Below, in pieces: positions 1-12,195 of a stretch of 64,000 bases of DNA (position 1 is its first letter; each line of letters opens with the position of its first letter). The notes under the pieces were generated by a model. The model searched no databases, was not told the DNA's origin, and saw nothing but the letters and a program-made list of their open reading frames with translations. This DNA is from JAXMAR01 sp046350295 (GTDB lineage Bacteria > Planctomycetota > Planctomycetia > Gemmatales > Gemmataceae). Position numbers and translations under genes: made by a program. The stretch covers positions 1 to 64,000 of the forward strand of contig JAXMAR010000014.1 in the NCBI GenBank assembly GCA_046350295.1, written 5' to 3'.

Positions 1-2742
1 GTCGAAGCCGCTGTCGACGACGTCATCGAAGCTCAGGTGCAAGGCCGTCGCGAACGCGGCCCGGTCGACGCCGCTCGGCAGGCCGCCGAGCGCCCTGGTC
101 ATGGCGGCGGTGAAGGCGGCCGCCAGGTCATTTTCGAAGGCGGTATTGACGGCGCTGGTGAAGCCGCTCTTGAGGCGGACGGCGTAGGCCTGGGCCAGGG
201 CGTCGTCGAAGCCGCCCGAGAGGATGTCGTCGAAGCCGGCCGTCGCCACGTCGTCGAACGCCTTGTGCAGCGCGTCGCCGAACGCGGCCTGCACCGCGTC
301 GTCGAAGCCGCCGGCCATCTCGTCGTCGAAGGCCGCGATCAGGTCGTCCTCGAAACCGGCGATGACGGTGTCGTCGAAGCCGGCGCCGGCCCTTTGCTGG
401 AGGAGCGTGTCGAACGCGGCGCCCTTGACGGTGGACTTGAAGCCGGCGATCACGTCGTCCTCGAAGCCGGAGATGAGCTCATCGTCGAAGTGGGCGGCGG
501 CGAGGGCGTTGTAGCCGGCGTCGACGGCGTCCTCGAACTGCGTATTGCCGACGCCGAAGCCGGAAGCGAGCAAAGCGGTGTAATTGGCGCCATGCTTGGT
601 CAGCGTGGCGAGGAAGCCGGAGACCAGCTCGTCGTCGAAGTGAGCGGCGAGGCGCTCGTGGAAGCCGCCGTCGATGGCGTCATCGAAGGCGGCGCGGAGG
701 GCGTTCCGGATTGTCGCAGCGTCGACGCCGGCAGGAAGACCGCTCACGTTTGCCAAAGCTTGGTCGAGAGCGGCGCTCAGCGCGGCGTCAAACTGTTTCT
801 CGGCGGCCTTCTGGAAACCTTCGGCCAGGGCGTCTTCGAAGCCGCTGGAGAGGGCGGCGCTGAAGCCCCCGTCGATGATATCGTCGAAGGCGGTCTGCAG
901 CGCGGCGCCGAGCCGGTTCTTGAGCTGCGTTTCGAAGCCGGCGCTGACGTCGTTTTCGAAAGCGGCGAAGAGGTCGTCCTCGAAGGAATTCGCCCCCAGC
1001 GTCGACGGCAAACTTTGGAGCTGGGTAAGCAGGGGGGCGTTATTGCTATTGAGGAGGTTCTCGAAACCGGCGATCAGGTCGGTTTCGAAGTTCGCGGGCA
1101 GCGAGGCCTTGTAACCGGCGGCAAGCTCGCCGTCGAAGCCGCTCTGCAAGGCCAGGTTGAACGCGGGCGTGTTGAGGGCGCGGAAGCCGGCGTCGACGGC
1201 GTTCTCGAAGCCGGCGGTCACGTCGTCTTCGAAGGAGCGCGAGATCACCTGGCCGAAGCCGGAGGCGACGTCGGCGTCGAAGCGCGGCAGCAGGCTCGTC
1301 TTGAATCCGGCGCTCAGCATGGTGTGGAGTTTGCCGGACAGATCGTTCTTGAAGGAGGTGAGCTGCGCGGACGTTAAGCCGTAAAGCGAGCCGGAGGCGA
1401 CGAGCGTTTGATAGGCCCGGTCGGTCGCGGACTGGAAGGCCGCCTCGACGGCGTCGTCGAAGCGGGACGCGGTCGAGCCGGTCGGAGCCACGGTCAACTG
1501 TTTCTGGAAAGCGCTCAGCAGGGCGTCGTCGAAGCCGCCCGCGAGGGCGCCGCTGAAGCCGCCGGCGACGATGTCGTCGAAGGCCCCCTGGAGCGCGTCG
1601 TCGAAGGTCGACCGCACGGCCTTGTCGAAGCCGGCGGCGAGGTCTTCCTCGAAGCCGGCGAAGAGATCGTCGGCGAAATTGTGGGATGCTGTTCCCACGT
1701 GAACATTGAAGGCGGCGGCGACCGCGTCATCGAAGCCGCTCTGGACGTCGGTGGCGTAGGCGCCGACGAGCGTATCGTCGAAGCCCTTGGCCGCCTTGCC
1801 GGCGAAGCCGCTGTCGAGGGCGTCGTCGAAGCCGGCGGCGACGAGGTCGTCGAAGCCGGAGTAGACGGCGTCGTCGAAGCGTTTGCCCAGCGTGTTATCG
1901 AAGGCGGCGACGATGTCGTCTTCGAAGCCGTGGGCCATGACGTCGTCGAAGCGCCGCAGGACGTTCGGCTGTGTGAAGAGCGAGCTGAGGACGGTTCCAA
2001 AACCGCCGGCGACGATGTCGTCGAAGCGAAGCTGCTGCGGCGGGCTGGCGCTGGGATGGAAGGCGGCGGCGACGGCGTCCTCGAACGCTTGCCGCTGGCC
2101 GTCCGGCACGCGGGCGAAGGCGGAGATGAGGGCGTCGTCGAAGGCGGTCTTGAGCGCGTTGCTGTACGCGCCTTGGATCTTGACCGCGAAGCCCTGGCCC
2201 AGGACGGCGCTGAACCCCTCGGCCAGCACGTCGTCGAAGCCGCCCGCGACGATGTCGTCGAACGCGGCCTTGAGCGAGGTCTGGAGCGTGCCGGCAAAGC
2301 CGGAGGCGACCTCGTCGTCGAAGGCGGCGATGAGGTCGTCTTCGAAACTGGAGACGAGGGTGGTTCCAAACGCGTTCCCGAGGCTGGTCTTGATGCCGGT
2401 GGTGAAGGCGGTTTGAACGCCGCTCTTGAAGCCGGCGTTGATGTCGTCGTCGAAGGCGCCGAAGAGCGCGTCGTCGAAGCCGGCGTTCTGGAGGTTCTGG
2501 AAGCCGGCCTCGGCGGCGTCGTCGAAGCGCGTGATCTGGGAGCTGTTGGCGCGGAACGCGCCGGTCAGGATGTCGTCGAAGCCCTGCGTCAGGGCGTCCT
2601 CGAAGCGCTGCTGCAACTTGAGCTGGTAAGCGGCGACGACGGCGTCGTCGAAGCGCTGGCCGTTGACCGTGCCGTGACGCATGGCGTTGAAGCCGGCCTC
2701 CATGGCGTCGGCGAACTGGCGGCTCTGGGCGACGGTGAAGAC
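1..2742 (-). repeat. Octapeptide (AGFDDxLx) array 1
   Basis: Translated on the minus strand, this region is built from 8-residue units, A-[AG]-F-[DE]-[DN]-x-[LIVM]-x, with phenylalanine (sometimes tyrosine) recurring every eighth residue; 301-360 reads 'AGFEDDLIAAFDDEMAGGFD'. I count about 50 units with a clear F-[DEA]-[DN] core. Occasional spacers of 9-20 residues contain motifs such as 'GLPAGVD', which recurs near 740 and 75. At DNA level the unit is 24 nt, but units are diverged and there is no exact tandem identity. The array continues past the left edge. Confidence 0.85.
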
Positions 2743-5700
2743 GCGCAGGAGGGCCGTCGCGGAGGCGCCTCCGCCGGAGAAGCTGATAGTCGGGGCCGAG
2801 GTGTAGCCGGTACCCGCATTGACGATGTCGACCCGGACGACGGAGCCGGTGTCGGCGAGGATGACGGAGCCCGTCGCCGTGGCGCCGCCGTTGTCGGAGG
2901 GGGCGAAGGTGATCGTGGGGGGCGAGGTGTAGCCCGAGCCCGCGCTGGTGATGTCGACGCCGATGACCGCGCCGTTGGAATCGAGGATCGCGGTCCCGGC
3001 TGCGCCCACGCCGTCGCCCGTGAACGTTACGGCGGGAGCGGTCGCGTAACTGCCTCCGTTCGTCACTGTGATGGAGGCCACGCCCTTGCCCAGCACCGCG
3101 GTGGCCGTGGCGCCCGTACCGCCGCCGCCAGAGAAGGTGACGGTGGGCGGCGCGCTATAACCGCTGCCGCCGCTGGTGACGTTGATGCCGGCCAGGCTGC
3201 TCGTGGCGGCGTTGAAGGCGGCGACGAGGGCGTCCTCGAAGCCGGCGTCCAGGGCAGTGTCGAAGCCCTGGCGCAGCGTGTCCTGGAAGTTTCGCCGCAA
3301 CACCTCCTGGAAGCCCTCGGCCAGGATGTCGTCGAAGCCGCGCGCCGTCGACTGCCGGAAGGCGGCGGTCAGGTCGTCGTCGAAGCCCGCGACCAACTCG
3401 TCGCTGAAGCCCTTGCCCAGGGCCGTCTCGAAGGCGCTGATGGCGCCGCTGGCCTTGAACGCCGCCACAAGGTCGGCGTCGAAGCCGGAGTCGATGGCGT
3501 CATCGAAACCGCCGGCGATGATATCGTCGAAGCCGGCCGCTACCACCGCGTCGAAGCCGGCGGCGACCTCGTCGTCGAAGCTCTTGCCGGTGGTGGCGTT
3601 CGCCTGCTTCAAAGTGGCGCTGAAGCTGGCGCCATTATTTGACGTCCCTGTCAACGCGTTGAAGCCGGCCTCCAGCACGTCGTCGTAGCCGGCGCTTACC
3701 GAGGTGTTGAACTGGGGGCGGACGACGGCGTCGAAGCGGGCGTTCAGCAGATCGCTGAAGAAATTCCCGTTCTTAGTGAGCGTCGTGCCGAAGGCGGTGA
3801 CGAGGTCGGTCTTGAAGGCGGCCGTGAGGTCGTTGTCGAAGCCGGCCGGGAGATGCTGGTTGTAGGCGGCGACAAGTTCGTCCTCGAAGCTCTGGGCGTG
3901 CGTCGGATCGATGGCGCCGGCGGCGGCGAAGGCGGCCTCGAGCGCGTCGTCGAAGGCGGCTTGCACCGCGTCGTCGAACGCGGCCACCATATCGTCCTCG
4001 AAGGCGGCCTGGAGCGCGTTGTCGAACCCGGCGACGATGGAAGCGTCGAAGCCGCGCGCCACGATTGTCTGATAGGCCGCCTGCATCGCGTCGTCGAAGT
4101 GGGCCGTCACCCGCTTCTGGAACCCCGCGGCCACCTCAGCGTCGAAGCCGGCCACCACATCGTCCTCGAAACGCTGGGCCGAGGTCGAGAGGGGGCCGCC
4201 GTAAGCGGCCTCGAAGGCGGTCTTGAGATTGGCGGAGCCGAGCGCGTGCGTGAACGCCGTCGAACCCTTGCCAGCGTAAGCCGCGATCAGGTCGTCGTCG
4301 AAGCCGGCGGCGGTGATGTCGTCGAAGCCGGCGGCGAAGGCGTCGTCGAAGGCGCTGGTAACGGTGGTGGCGAAGCCGCCGGCGATCTCGTCCTCGAAGT
4401 TGGAGACGCCGCGGGCCACGAGGGCCTTGGCCGAGGTGTCGAAGACGTTGACGACGGTGTTCTTCGTGCCGGCGCTGGTGTCGCGGACGTTGGTGAGGAC
4501 GCCGACGATGGCGGTCGAGCCGGCGCCCTGGAGGGTCACGGTGTTGCGCAGGCCGGCGAGCTTGCCGGCGTCGAAGCCGGCGAACAGCTCGTCGTTGAAG
4601 GCGGCCAGGAGCGAATCGTCGAAGCCCATCGTGACGGCGGTTTCGAAGGCGCTCATGAGGAACGACTTGCTGACGCCGCCGACGGCGTCCCCCTGCTGGT
4701 CGTCGGCGAGTCCGGCCACCGCGGCGTCGAAGCTGGCCCGGTCCATGAGGCCGATGACGGCGGAATTGTTGCCCGCCTGCACCGTCGTGTTCAGCGTGGT
4801 GAAGACGGCGTCCTTGCCCTGGCTGACGACGGTCGTCCCCTTGCCGACCTGGCCGGCGTCGATCGTGGGCAGGGCGGTGATGATGGTGGCGGAGGAGGAG
4901 GCCGAGGTGACGACCTTGTCGATGGAACCGTGCAGCGTGAGCTTGGCCCCGGCCTTGTTGATGGTCTGGGCCTGGCCCTGGATGTTGAGGTTGAGAGTGA
5001 GCTGCGTGTCCGTGCCGAGGCTGGCGCCGTCGCCGAACGAGCCGGCGCCGGACGCCGAGCCGAGGGAGCCGAGCGAGGTCGCGGCGCCGGCGAAATTGAT
5101 CTCGCGCGTGCCGGTCGAATCGGAGACGGTGATGAGGGCCCTGGTGGCGGGGTCGATCGTGATGTTGCTGGCGACCTGGGACGAGACGATGCTGACGGCC
5201 GCGCCGCCGGCGTAGTTGGCGCCGATGTTGAAGGTGGCCGACTTGGCGTCCGGTCCGACGAGCAAATCGCCGGCGCCGCCGCTGCCGGTGAGGGCGACGT
5301 CGGTCGGCGAGTCCTTGGCGACGATCTTGATGCCCTTGGCCACGCCCTGGGGGTCGAGCGTCGCCTGGCCGAAGACCTGGACGGACTGGGCGGTCCGGGT
5401 CACGGTGTCGCCGCCCAGGTTGGCGGTCGCGGCGGCGCCCGTGCCGCCGCCGCCGGTGAAGGTCACCGTCGGAGTGGAGGTGTAGCCTTCGCCCGGGCTG
5501 GTCATGTTGACCTGGATCACCGCGCCTGTCGGCGTGAGAACGGCGGTTCCGGTCGCCGTGCTGCCGCTGGGAGGATCCGAGAAGGCGATGGTCGGGGTCG
5601 ACGTGTACCCCGAGCCCGCGCTGGTGATAAGGACCCCCGTAACGACGCCGGCGCCGTCGATGACGGCAGTCCCTGCCGCGCCCGAGCCGCCGCCGCCGGA

Positions 5701-8700
5701 GAAGGTGACGGTCGGAGCGATCAGGTAGCCGCTGCCGCCGTCCGTGATGGCGATGCCGGCGACGCCGATCCCGATGACGGCAGTCGCCGCCGCGCCCGAG
5801 CCGTCGCCGCCGGTGAAGACGACGGTCGGCGGGGCGGTGTAGCCGCTGCCGTGGTTGGTCACGGTGACGCTCTGCACGAACTGCGACGTGACGGTGACAT
5901 TGCCGCCGGACGTGGCGGGCAGGACGTAGATCGCCGAGCCGTCGGTGGAGGCGCCGACCAGGAGGTTGTCGCCGACGACCGTCGCGCTGGCGATGCCGAT
6001 GTCGGTTTGGCTGACGGCGCCGACGCGGCCGTCCTTGTCCCTGGCGGTGACAAGGATGTGGTAGGGAGTGGCGCGCGCCTGCTTGTAGATATGGGTGACG
6101 TCAACGCCGGCGCCGTTGCCGGGCGCGGGGGCGACGACCAGGTCGCCCAAGACGGCGGTCAGGGCGGCGCCGGAGCCGGGGCCGGCGACGTTCACGGTCG
6201 GCGCGAGGAGGTAGCCGGAGCCCTGGTTCGTCATGACGACACGGAGGATGGCGCCATGGCTATCGACGACGACCCGCCCCTTCGCCCCGGAACCGCCGCC
6301 GCCGCTGAACGTGACCACCGCCCCATCGGTGTAGCCACTGCCGCCGATCGGGTTATGGGCGGCGTCGAGGCCAACGGCCACGCCGGCGATCGACTGCGTA
6401 AGGTCGCCCCAGTCGATGTCGTAGCTGAAGCCGGCCGCCTGGTCGAGCGCGCCCGGATCCTGGGCCCCCACGGTGAAGGTCAGGGGCTGGCCGCGCACGG
6501 CGCTGTACGTGCCGTCGGGCTGGGTAATGTCCGGAGGCGGGGTGACGGCGACGGTCGGGGCCGCGTTCGTGATGTCGATGGTCGTGTAGTAGTCGGTCTG
6601 GCCGCCGTCCTTGTCGATGATGGCGGCATGCACCGTGCGGGCGCCGGGGCCGTCCTGCAAGTACTTCGAATCGACGGTGACGCTCGTTAAGTGAGTCTGT
6701 TCCACACCGTTGACGATGACCGGATCGAAGATGCCGTCGTTGTCAAAGTCGTAGAGGAAGGTGAAACCGGCGTCGGTGTCGGCTTGCGACACGTCGTGGA
6801 ACGGGCCGGTGAAGGAAACGATGGCGCTGCCGCCTTCCGGGACCGGGCCGCTGTTGGTCAGGCCGGTCGCCGTGGGAGCGACGTTGTCGACCTGGACCTG
6901 GAACGTTTTGGCGCCCAAGTCCCCGTCCTTGTCGGTGGCGGCGAGGGTGACGACGTACGTCGCGTCGTCGTCGGGCGTGAAGCTGTAGCTGGTCTGGTCC
7001 GTCCGCGTGTTGGCGGTGTATGGGGTCCCGAAAGCAGTCGTGACCCCGTTCTTGGTCTTGGTGACGCTCCAGGCGAAGAGGAATTTCGCCTGGGTGTCGG
7101 GGGAGCCGGGCCCGCTCGGATCGGTGGCGGCGCCGGTCAGGTCGATCGGAGTTCCTTCATAGTGAATGCTCGGCGCATTGGGTTCGCTGATGCTCGGCGT
7201 CGGCGCGACATTGGTGACCGTGATTGTTTTCTGGTCGATGCCGACCGGCGTCTGGTCCTTGTCCGCGACGGCGAGAGTGACGATGTAGGTCCCGTTATCG
7301 TCCGGCGTGAAGCTGAAGTGACTCGGGTCCGGGTCGGTCTGCGTGCCCGGATTGTAAGGGGCGCCGTTCTTGGTGACGCTCCAGGCGTAGGTGAAGCCGG
7401 CGGCACTATCGACGCTACTCGGATCGCTGACCGTGCTGGTGAGGCTGATCCCGGTCCCTTCGGGGCTGCCTGTGGGCACGACGTCGGCAACGGTGGCGCC
7501 GTGCATGACGGGCGTCGGCGCGACATTGGTCACGCTGATCGTTTTGCTGTCGGAGCCGACACCGCCGTTCTTGTCCGTGGCGGTCAAGGTGACGACGTAA
7601 GTCGCGTTATCGTCCGGCGTGAAGGTGAAGCCGCTCTGGTTCGTGGGGGCGCCGCTGTGGTCGTCGTAGGAGGCGCCGTTCTTGGTGACGCTCCAGGCGT
7701 AGGTGAAGCCGGCCGCGGTGTCGACACTGCTCGGATCGGTCACCGTGCCGGCGAGGCTGATTGCCGTTCCTTCGGGGCTGGTCGCCGGGGCGCCGGTGAT
7801 GGTGGCCGTGGGCGCGACGTTGGCGACGCTGATGGTCTTGGTATCCGTGCCGACGCCGCCGTTCTTGTCGATGGCCGTCAGGGTCACCACGTAGACGCCG
7901 TCGTCATTCGGCGTGAACCTGAAATGACTCGGGTCGGGGTCGGTCTGGGCGCTGGGATTGTAGGCGACGCTGTTCTTGGTGACGCGCCAGACGTAGGTGA
8001 AGCCGGCCGCCGTGTCGACGCTGCCCGGATCGGTCACGGCGCCGGCGAGGCTGAGCGCCGTTCCTTCGGGGCCCGTCGCCGGGGCGCCGGTGATCGCCGT
8101 TGTGGGCGCGACGTTGGCGACGCGAATCGTCCTGCTGTCCGTGCCGACGCCGCCGTTCTTGTCCGTGGCGGTCAGGGTCACGACATAGGCGCCGTCGTCG
8201 TTCGGCGTGAAGCTGAAGTGGCTCGGGTCAAGGTCGGTCTGGGTGCCCGGATTGTAGGAGGCGCCGTTCTTGGTGACGCTCCAGGCGTAGGTAAAGCCGG
8301 CGGCGGTGTCGACACTGCTCGGATCGGTCACCGTGCTGGCGAGGTTGATCCGGGTTCCTTCCGGGCTGCCGGCTGGGGCGTTGTTGATGGTCGCCGCGGG
8401 GGGGAGGTTGCTGACGGCGACCCGCGTGGTGACGGAGCTGGTCAGGAAGGCGAGGCCGCTCGGGGCGCCGAGACCGCCCGAGCCGGCGGGGACGAACGTG
8501 CGCAGGAAGGCGCCCGTGGACCCGTCGTAAACCAGGATATTGCGGGCGCCGGCGACGTAGAGGTTGCCGTCGGGGCCGAAGACAATCCCGTCGCCATAAC
8601 TCAGGCCACCGGAACCGGAAGGCACGAATGTGTCGATGAAGGCGCCGGTTGTGCCGCTATAGCGCTTGACGCTGCTGTCACCGGCGCTGGCGAGGTAGAT

Positions 8701-11700
8701 GTTGCCGTCGCGCCCGAAGGTGAAGCCGTTGGCGACGCTCAGGCCGCCCGAGCCGGCGGGAATGAAAGTCGCGCCGCTGTTACCCGTGGAGGGCAAGGGG
8801 GAGCCGTCGCTCCCGCGGAAGCGCAGTACGGTATTGCCGGCGAAATCGCTGACGTAGAGATTGCCGTCGGGCCCGAAGTGCACGTCGTCGGTGTACTGGA
8901 GGCCGCCGCTGCCGGGCTGGACGAACGTTCCGAGGAAGGCGCCGGCGACACCGTCGAAGCGCAGGATGCTGCCGGTGTAGGAGCCGGGGCTACCGGTGGA
9001 GCTGCCGACATAGAGGCTGCCGTCGGGCCCGAAGGCGATGCCCTCGGTCCTGGCGAGACCGCCCGATCCGGCGGGGACGAACACGGCGCCGCTGTTTCCC
9101 GGAGAGGGCAGGGGGGCGCCCGTGGCGCCGTCGTAGCGGAGGACGTTGTTGGAGCCGGAACCGCCGACGTAGAGGTTGCCGTCGGGGCCGATGACGAAAC
9201 CGAGGTCGGGGGCGGTCAAGCCGCCGTTGCCGGGGCCTGCGGTGGGGACGAAAGCGTCCTCGAAAGCGCCGATGGCGCCGTTGAAGCGGAAGACGGAGTT
9301 GGTGTCGTAGCCGCCGACCAGGAGGTCGGGGACGCCCTGCGAGGAGCCGTCGGAAACCGACACGACGATGTTGGCGAAACCGGTTGCGAAATCGTCGGCA
9401 TAGGGATGCGCCTTGGAAAAATGCAGGACGCCGGCGGCGAGGGGGATGACGTCGGGGCTCGAGCCGTCACCCCAGTTGATGGTGACGGTGTGCGTATCCT
9501 GGGCGCTCGGATCGAAGAAGAAGCCCGTTAGAGTGGTCGCGTCACCCTCGGTGATTGCGGTCGCGCTCAGGCTGACGTCGGCGGCGCGAATGGTGGGCGC
9601 CACGTTGGCGACGGCGACGTGGAAAACGCCGATTCCCTTGACGCCGTCCTGACTCGTGACGGTGACGACGGCGGTGTAGGGTTGGCCCTCCTTGGCGTAA
9701 GTGTGGGAGCGGCTTCCCAGCAGGCCGGGGCTGCTGGTGTTGAAGGTCGTGTGGGACGAACCGTCCCCCCAGTCGACGTCCACGGCCCAGGGACCGACCG
9801 TGTCCGGATCGGCGAAGGAGCCGAGGTTGAAGGGCGTGTCGAAGCCGTCGCCGGCGGACTGGTCGGCGACGGTGACGACGGGCATGACGACCTGGAAGGT
9901 GTTGGCGGCGGAGGCGCCGTCCTTGTCGGTGACGGTGACCGTGACGGTGAAGTTTCCGTTGGCGGCGAAGGTGTGCGTGCGCGAGCCCAGCGCGCCTGTG
10001 GTCGTGGTTGTGAAGGTCGTGTGGCTGGAGCCATCGCCCCAGTTGACGTCGACGCTCCAGGGGCTATCCGGACCGGGGTCGGCGAAAGAGCCGAGGCTCA
10101 AGGTCGTGGCGACGCCCTGGCCGGCCCGTTGATGCGGGGGCGCGGTCACGAGCGGCGCCAGGTTGGTGACGGTAACCGTCTTGCTCGTCGTGCTGGCGCC
10201 ACCGTCGGTGGCCGTGACGGTCAAGCTGACGACGTAGGAGCCGTTGTCGTTTGGCGTGAAGGTGAAGTGGCTCGGGTCGGGGTCGGTCTGCGTCCCCGGG
10301 TTATAGGGGGCGCCGTTCTTGGTGACGCTCCAGGCGTAGGTGAAGCCGCCGCCGGGGCCGCCGGGATCGCTCACGCTGCTGGTGAGGCTGATCGTGGTCG
10401 CCTCCGGACTGCTTGCCGGCAGGTTGTTGATCGTGACGGTCGGGGCCGCGTTCGTGACGATCGTGGTCGTGGCGCCGGCGGCGCTGCCGGCGTTGTCCTT
10501 GTCGGTCACGGTGACGCTGATGTTATAACTGCCGTCGGTCGCGTACTGGTGCGTGGCGGAGAAGTTGCGCGTGCCGTCGATCTCGATGATCGCCTGGGCG
10601 AAGGTTTGCGCGCTGGTGAAGGTAGCCCAGGCGCCGAGGCTCAGCGTCGTGCCGTCGGCGAGGCGGTTGATGGCGGCGCCGTCGACGCCGGCGGTGGAGC
10701 CCGGTTGGCCGGTGGCCCAGCGTGCGAAAACGATCGGGTCGCCGTTGGCCCAGGCGAAGGCGCCGTTGGCGGCCCTGTCGCTGGCGCCGATCCAGGCCCC
10801 GAGGTCCGAGCCGTACTCCTTGCGGAGGGTCTCGATGACGAACTGGTTCTCGCCGACGCTGTTGATGGCGACGAGATGCCCGCCCATGAGTTGAGCCTGC
10901 GTCTCGGCCTGCTGCCAGGTCAGGGCGCCGTCCTTGATGGCGTAGTAGGTGTGGCCGCCGTAGGAGTAAGGAGCGGAAAGGGGCACGGTGGCCGCCTGCG
11001 GCAAGGAAGGGACGGAGACCGTGCTGGTATTGCCGTCGCCCCAGTTGACGGTGACCGTGTGGCTGTCGGCGAGGCCGGCGTCGGTGAAGGCGCCGGTGAG
11101 GGTGGTGACGCCGCCTTGTTGCCGGCTCGTTCTGCTGGTAACCAGGGCGGCCTGCGTCGAGAACGTGTAGACGGCGCCGACATCGAGGGCGAGGCCGGCG
11201 TCGACGAACGGAGCGCTGACGGCGAGGCGATTGCCGGAGGCGGCGAGCGCCGTGCCGAACTGGTCACTGCCGTGCGGGTTCGGATTCTGGAACGTGGCCA
11301 GCAGCTGGCCGGTCGTGACGTCGAACAGGTATGCGGCGCCGGCGTCGGTGGCGCCGCGGTCGTTGAAGGGGGCGCCGACGAGCACCTTGTCCGTGCCGAC
11401 CGCGGCGAGGGAAGAGCCGAAGCGATCGGACGTGTTGGAGTTGACCGCGGGGACATTCGGGTTCTGCAATTCACGCAGGAGCGCTCCGGTGGTACCGTCG
11501 AAGACCTGCACCAGGCCCATGTCGCCGCCGTCCACGTCTTCGAACGGCGTGCCGACGACGATGTAATTGCCGACCGTGACGAGGGTCTGCCCGAACTGGG
11601 CGGCGCCGGTGTGCATCGGGAACTGGTTGGGGATCGATTGCACCAGATTGCCGGTGGCGCTGTCGAAGATGTGGATGGCGCCCAGGTTCGAGGTCACCGG

Positions 11701-12195
11701 CGATGGGGCGTCATCCCCGAGCGTCCCGACGACGATCTTGCCGGAGGCGAGGCCGGCGACGGCGGCGCCGAACTGGTCGCTGGCTCCGGCGCCGAGCAAC
11801 AGGGAAGGGGCCGCCGGATATTGATTGGGATTCGTGTCGCCAAGGCGATAGTACGCCACCGGAGCCTGGGCGGCGAGCGTCGAGCTGTAGGCGCCGCTGG
11901 AGCGGGCGTTGAACTGGGCCTGGATTTCGGCCGGCGTGAGCGCCCGGTTGAAGAAGGCGGTCTCATCGAGGGCGCCGACGAAGCGGAAGCTCGTTGTGAG
12001 CGGCTGGCCCGCGAGGCTCGCGGCGGCGGCGATGGTCGCGGCGCCGGTCGCTTGCGTGGTGGCGCTTCCGCCGGAGAAGCTGATCGACGGCGCCGAGGTG
12101 TAGTTGCCGCCCACCGCGGTGATGACGACGCCCGTGACGACGCCGCCGGAAACGATGGCGACTCCGGTGGCGCCTCGACGCTGCCGCCGGAGTAG
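1..12195 (-). CDS. Giant modular surface protein, third segment (open at left edge)
   Basis: This frame reads without a stop, in the lines checked, from the damaged zone near 12.2 kb to the window edge, so the C-terminus lies outside. It continues the gene that begins at 23793. In protein order it holds the end of a LamG domain, an FG-GAP propeller (about 11860-11170), a C-type lectin domain (10965-10575) flanked by PKD strands, PKD/Ig-like domains (10500-9380), an NHL-like propeller (9345-8430), about five more PKD-like domains (8420-6560), GSGYTSAP-type repeats (6350-5400), a beta-rich stretch with filamentous-haemagglutinin-like character, and two octapeptide arrays separated by more GSGYTSAP repeats. 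Long open frames on the plus strand over the same bases are exact antisense shadows. The protein is probably exported and cell-surface or extracellular, judged from its domains; its ligand is unknown. Confidence 0.85.
2755..3200 (-). repeat. GSGYTSAP-type repeats between octapeptide arrays
   Basis: About four copies of a 40-50-residue beta-rich repeat with the core G-[ST]-G-Y-[TS]-[SA]-[AP]-P-T-[VI]-[TS]-F-[ST]-G-G-G and a following alanine/threonine-rich segment. They interrupt the octapeptide array cleanly: octapeptide units stop at about 2742 and resume at about 3205. The same repeat occurs at many other places in this gene (about 5400-6350, 12050-12500, 13140-13370, 14100-14360, 15700-16130). 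Confidence 0.85.
3205..4740 (-). repeat. Octapeptide (AGFDDxLx) array 2
   Basis: Second block of the same octapeptide repeat, with about 20 clear F-[DE]-D units and many degenerate ones; 3481-3540 reads 'AAGFDDIIAGGFDDAIDSGF'. Non-repeat beta-type segments are interleaved, for example 'VRDTSAGTKNTVVNVFDTSA' around 4430-4490. A spacer near 3740 ('LTKNGNFFSDLL') resembles one near 590 ('LTKHGANYTALL'), which points to a higher-order repeat that carries the octapeptides with it. Confidence 0.85.
5400..6350 (-). repeat. GSGYTSAP-type repeat block
   Basis: Roughly six copies of the G-S-G-Y-[TL]-x-[AT]-P-T-[VI]-x-F-[ST]-G-G repeat, spaced by short alanine/valine-rich links. A short FG-GAP-like piece ('ASATVVGDNLLVGAST', about 5930-6000) lies inside the block. 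The repeat type is common in large bacterial extracellular proteins; its function is not established by the sequence. Confidence 0.75.
6560..8420 (-). other. Tandem PKD/Ig-like domains of giant protein
   Basis: About five copies of an approximately 100-residue domain with the pattern S-P-E-G-T-x-[IL]-x-L-x-[SG]-x-V-x-D-P-S-[SG], then '[FY]-x-[YW]-x-V-T-K-[ND]-G-x-x-Y', 'F-x-F-x-P-[DN]-[DN]-N-G-x-Y' and 'V-x-D-K-D'. These are PKD-like beta-sandwiches of planctomycete surface proteins. Neighbouring copies are very similar over about 290 nt, and this region is the most regular long tandem in the gene. Confidence 0.8.
8430..9345 (-). other. NHL-like beta-propeller of giant protein
   Basis: Five to six repeats of about 50 residues with the core 'F-G-P-D-G-N-L-Y-V', followed by '[VI]-L-R-[FY]-[DR]-G' and 'F-V-P-[AS]-G-S-G-G-L'. 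This is the NHL/SMP-30-like propeller type found in secreted proteins. It lies between PKD-type domains. Confidence 0.75.
10575..10965 (-). other. C-type lectin-like domain 2 of giant protein
   Basis: The domain starts with 'YGGHTYYAIKDG', has 'W-x-x-A-E-x-x-A-Q-x-x-G-G-H-L-V-A-I-N-S' and 'A-W-I-G-A-S-D', and ends with 'AIIEID'. These are the hallmark motifs of C-type lectin-like folds. It is flanked directly by PKD strands, 'VNWGDGNTS' upstream and 'TDGSYNISVTVTDKD' downstream, so it seems to be inserted in a PKD domain. Confidence 0.8.
11170..11860 (-). other. FG-GAP-like propeller 2 of giant protein
   Basis: Four to five repeats with 'D-Q-F-G-x-[AS]-[LV]-A', '[VL]-[VL]-[VI]-G-A-P-F' and 'D-A-G-A-[AV]-Y-[LV]-[FY]-D'. 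This is the FG-GAP/integrin-alpha-like repeat form. It follows a 'PVAYYRLGD' LamG-type start, as does the paralogous propeller at 13420-13950. Confidence 0.75.

Noticed and set aside
1..4740. 24-nt periodicity that looks at first like a CRISPR or satellite array
   Set aside because: Units are contiguous and diverged without spacers, and the period is a codon-based 8-residue repeat within an open frame.
37..12195. Very long open reading frames on the plus strand, up to about 950 codons, with valine/glutamate/glycine-rich products
   Set aside because: They lie in exact antisense register to the minus-strand coding frame. Their composition is explained by the complement of FDD/GSG codons. No known domain is visible in them.
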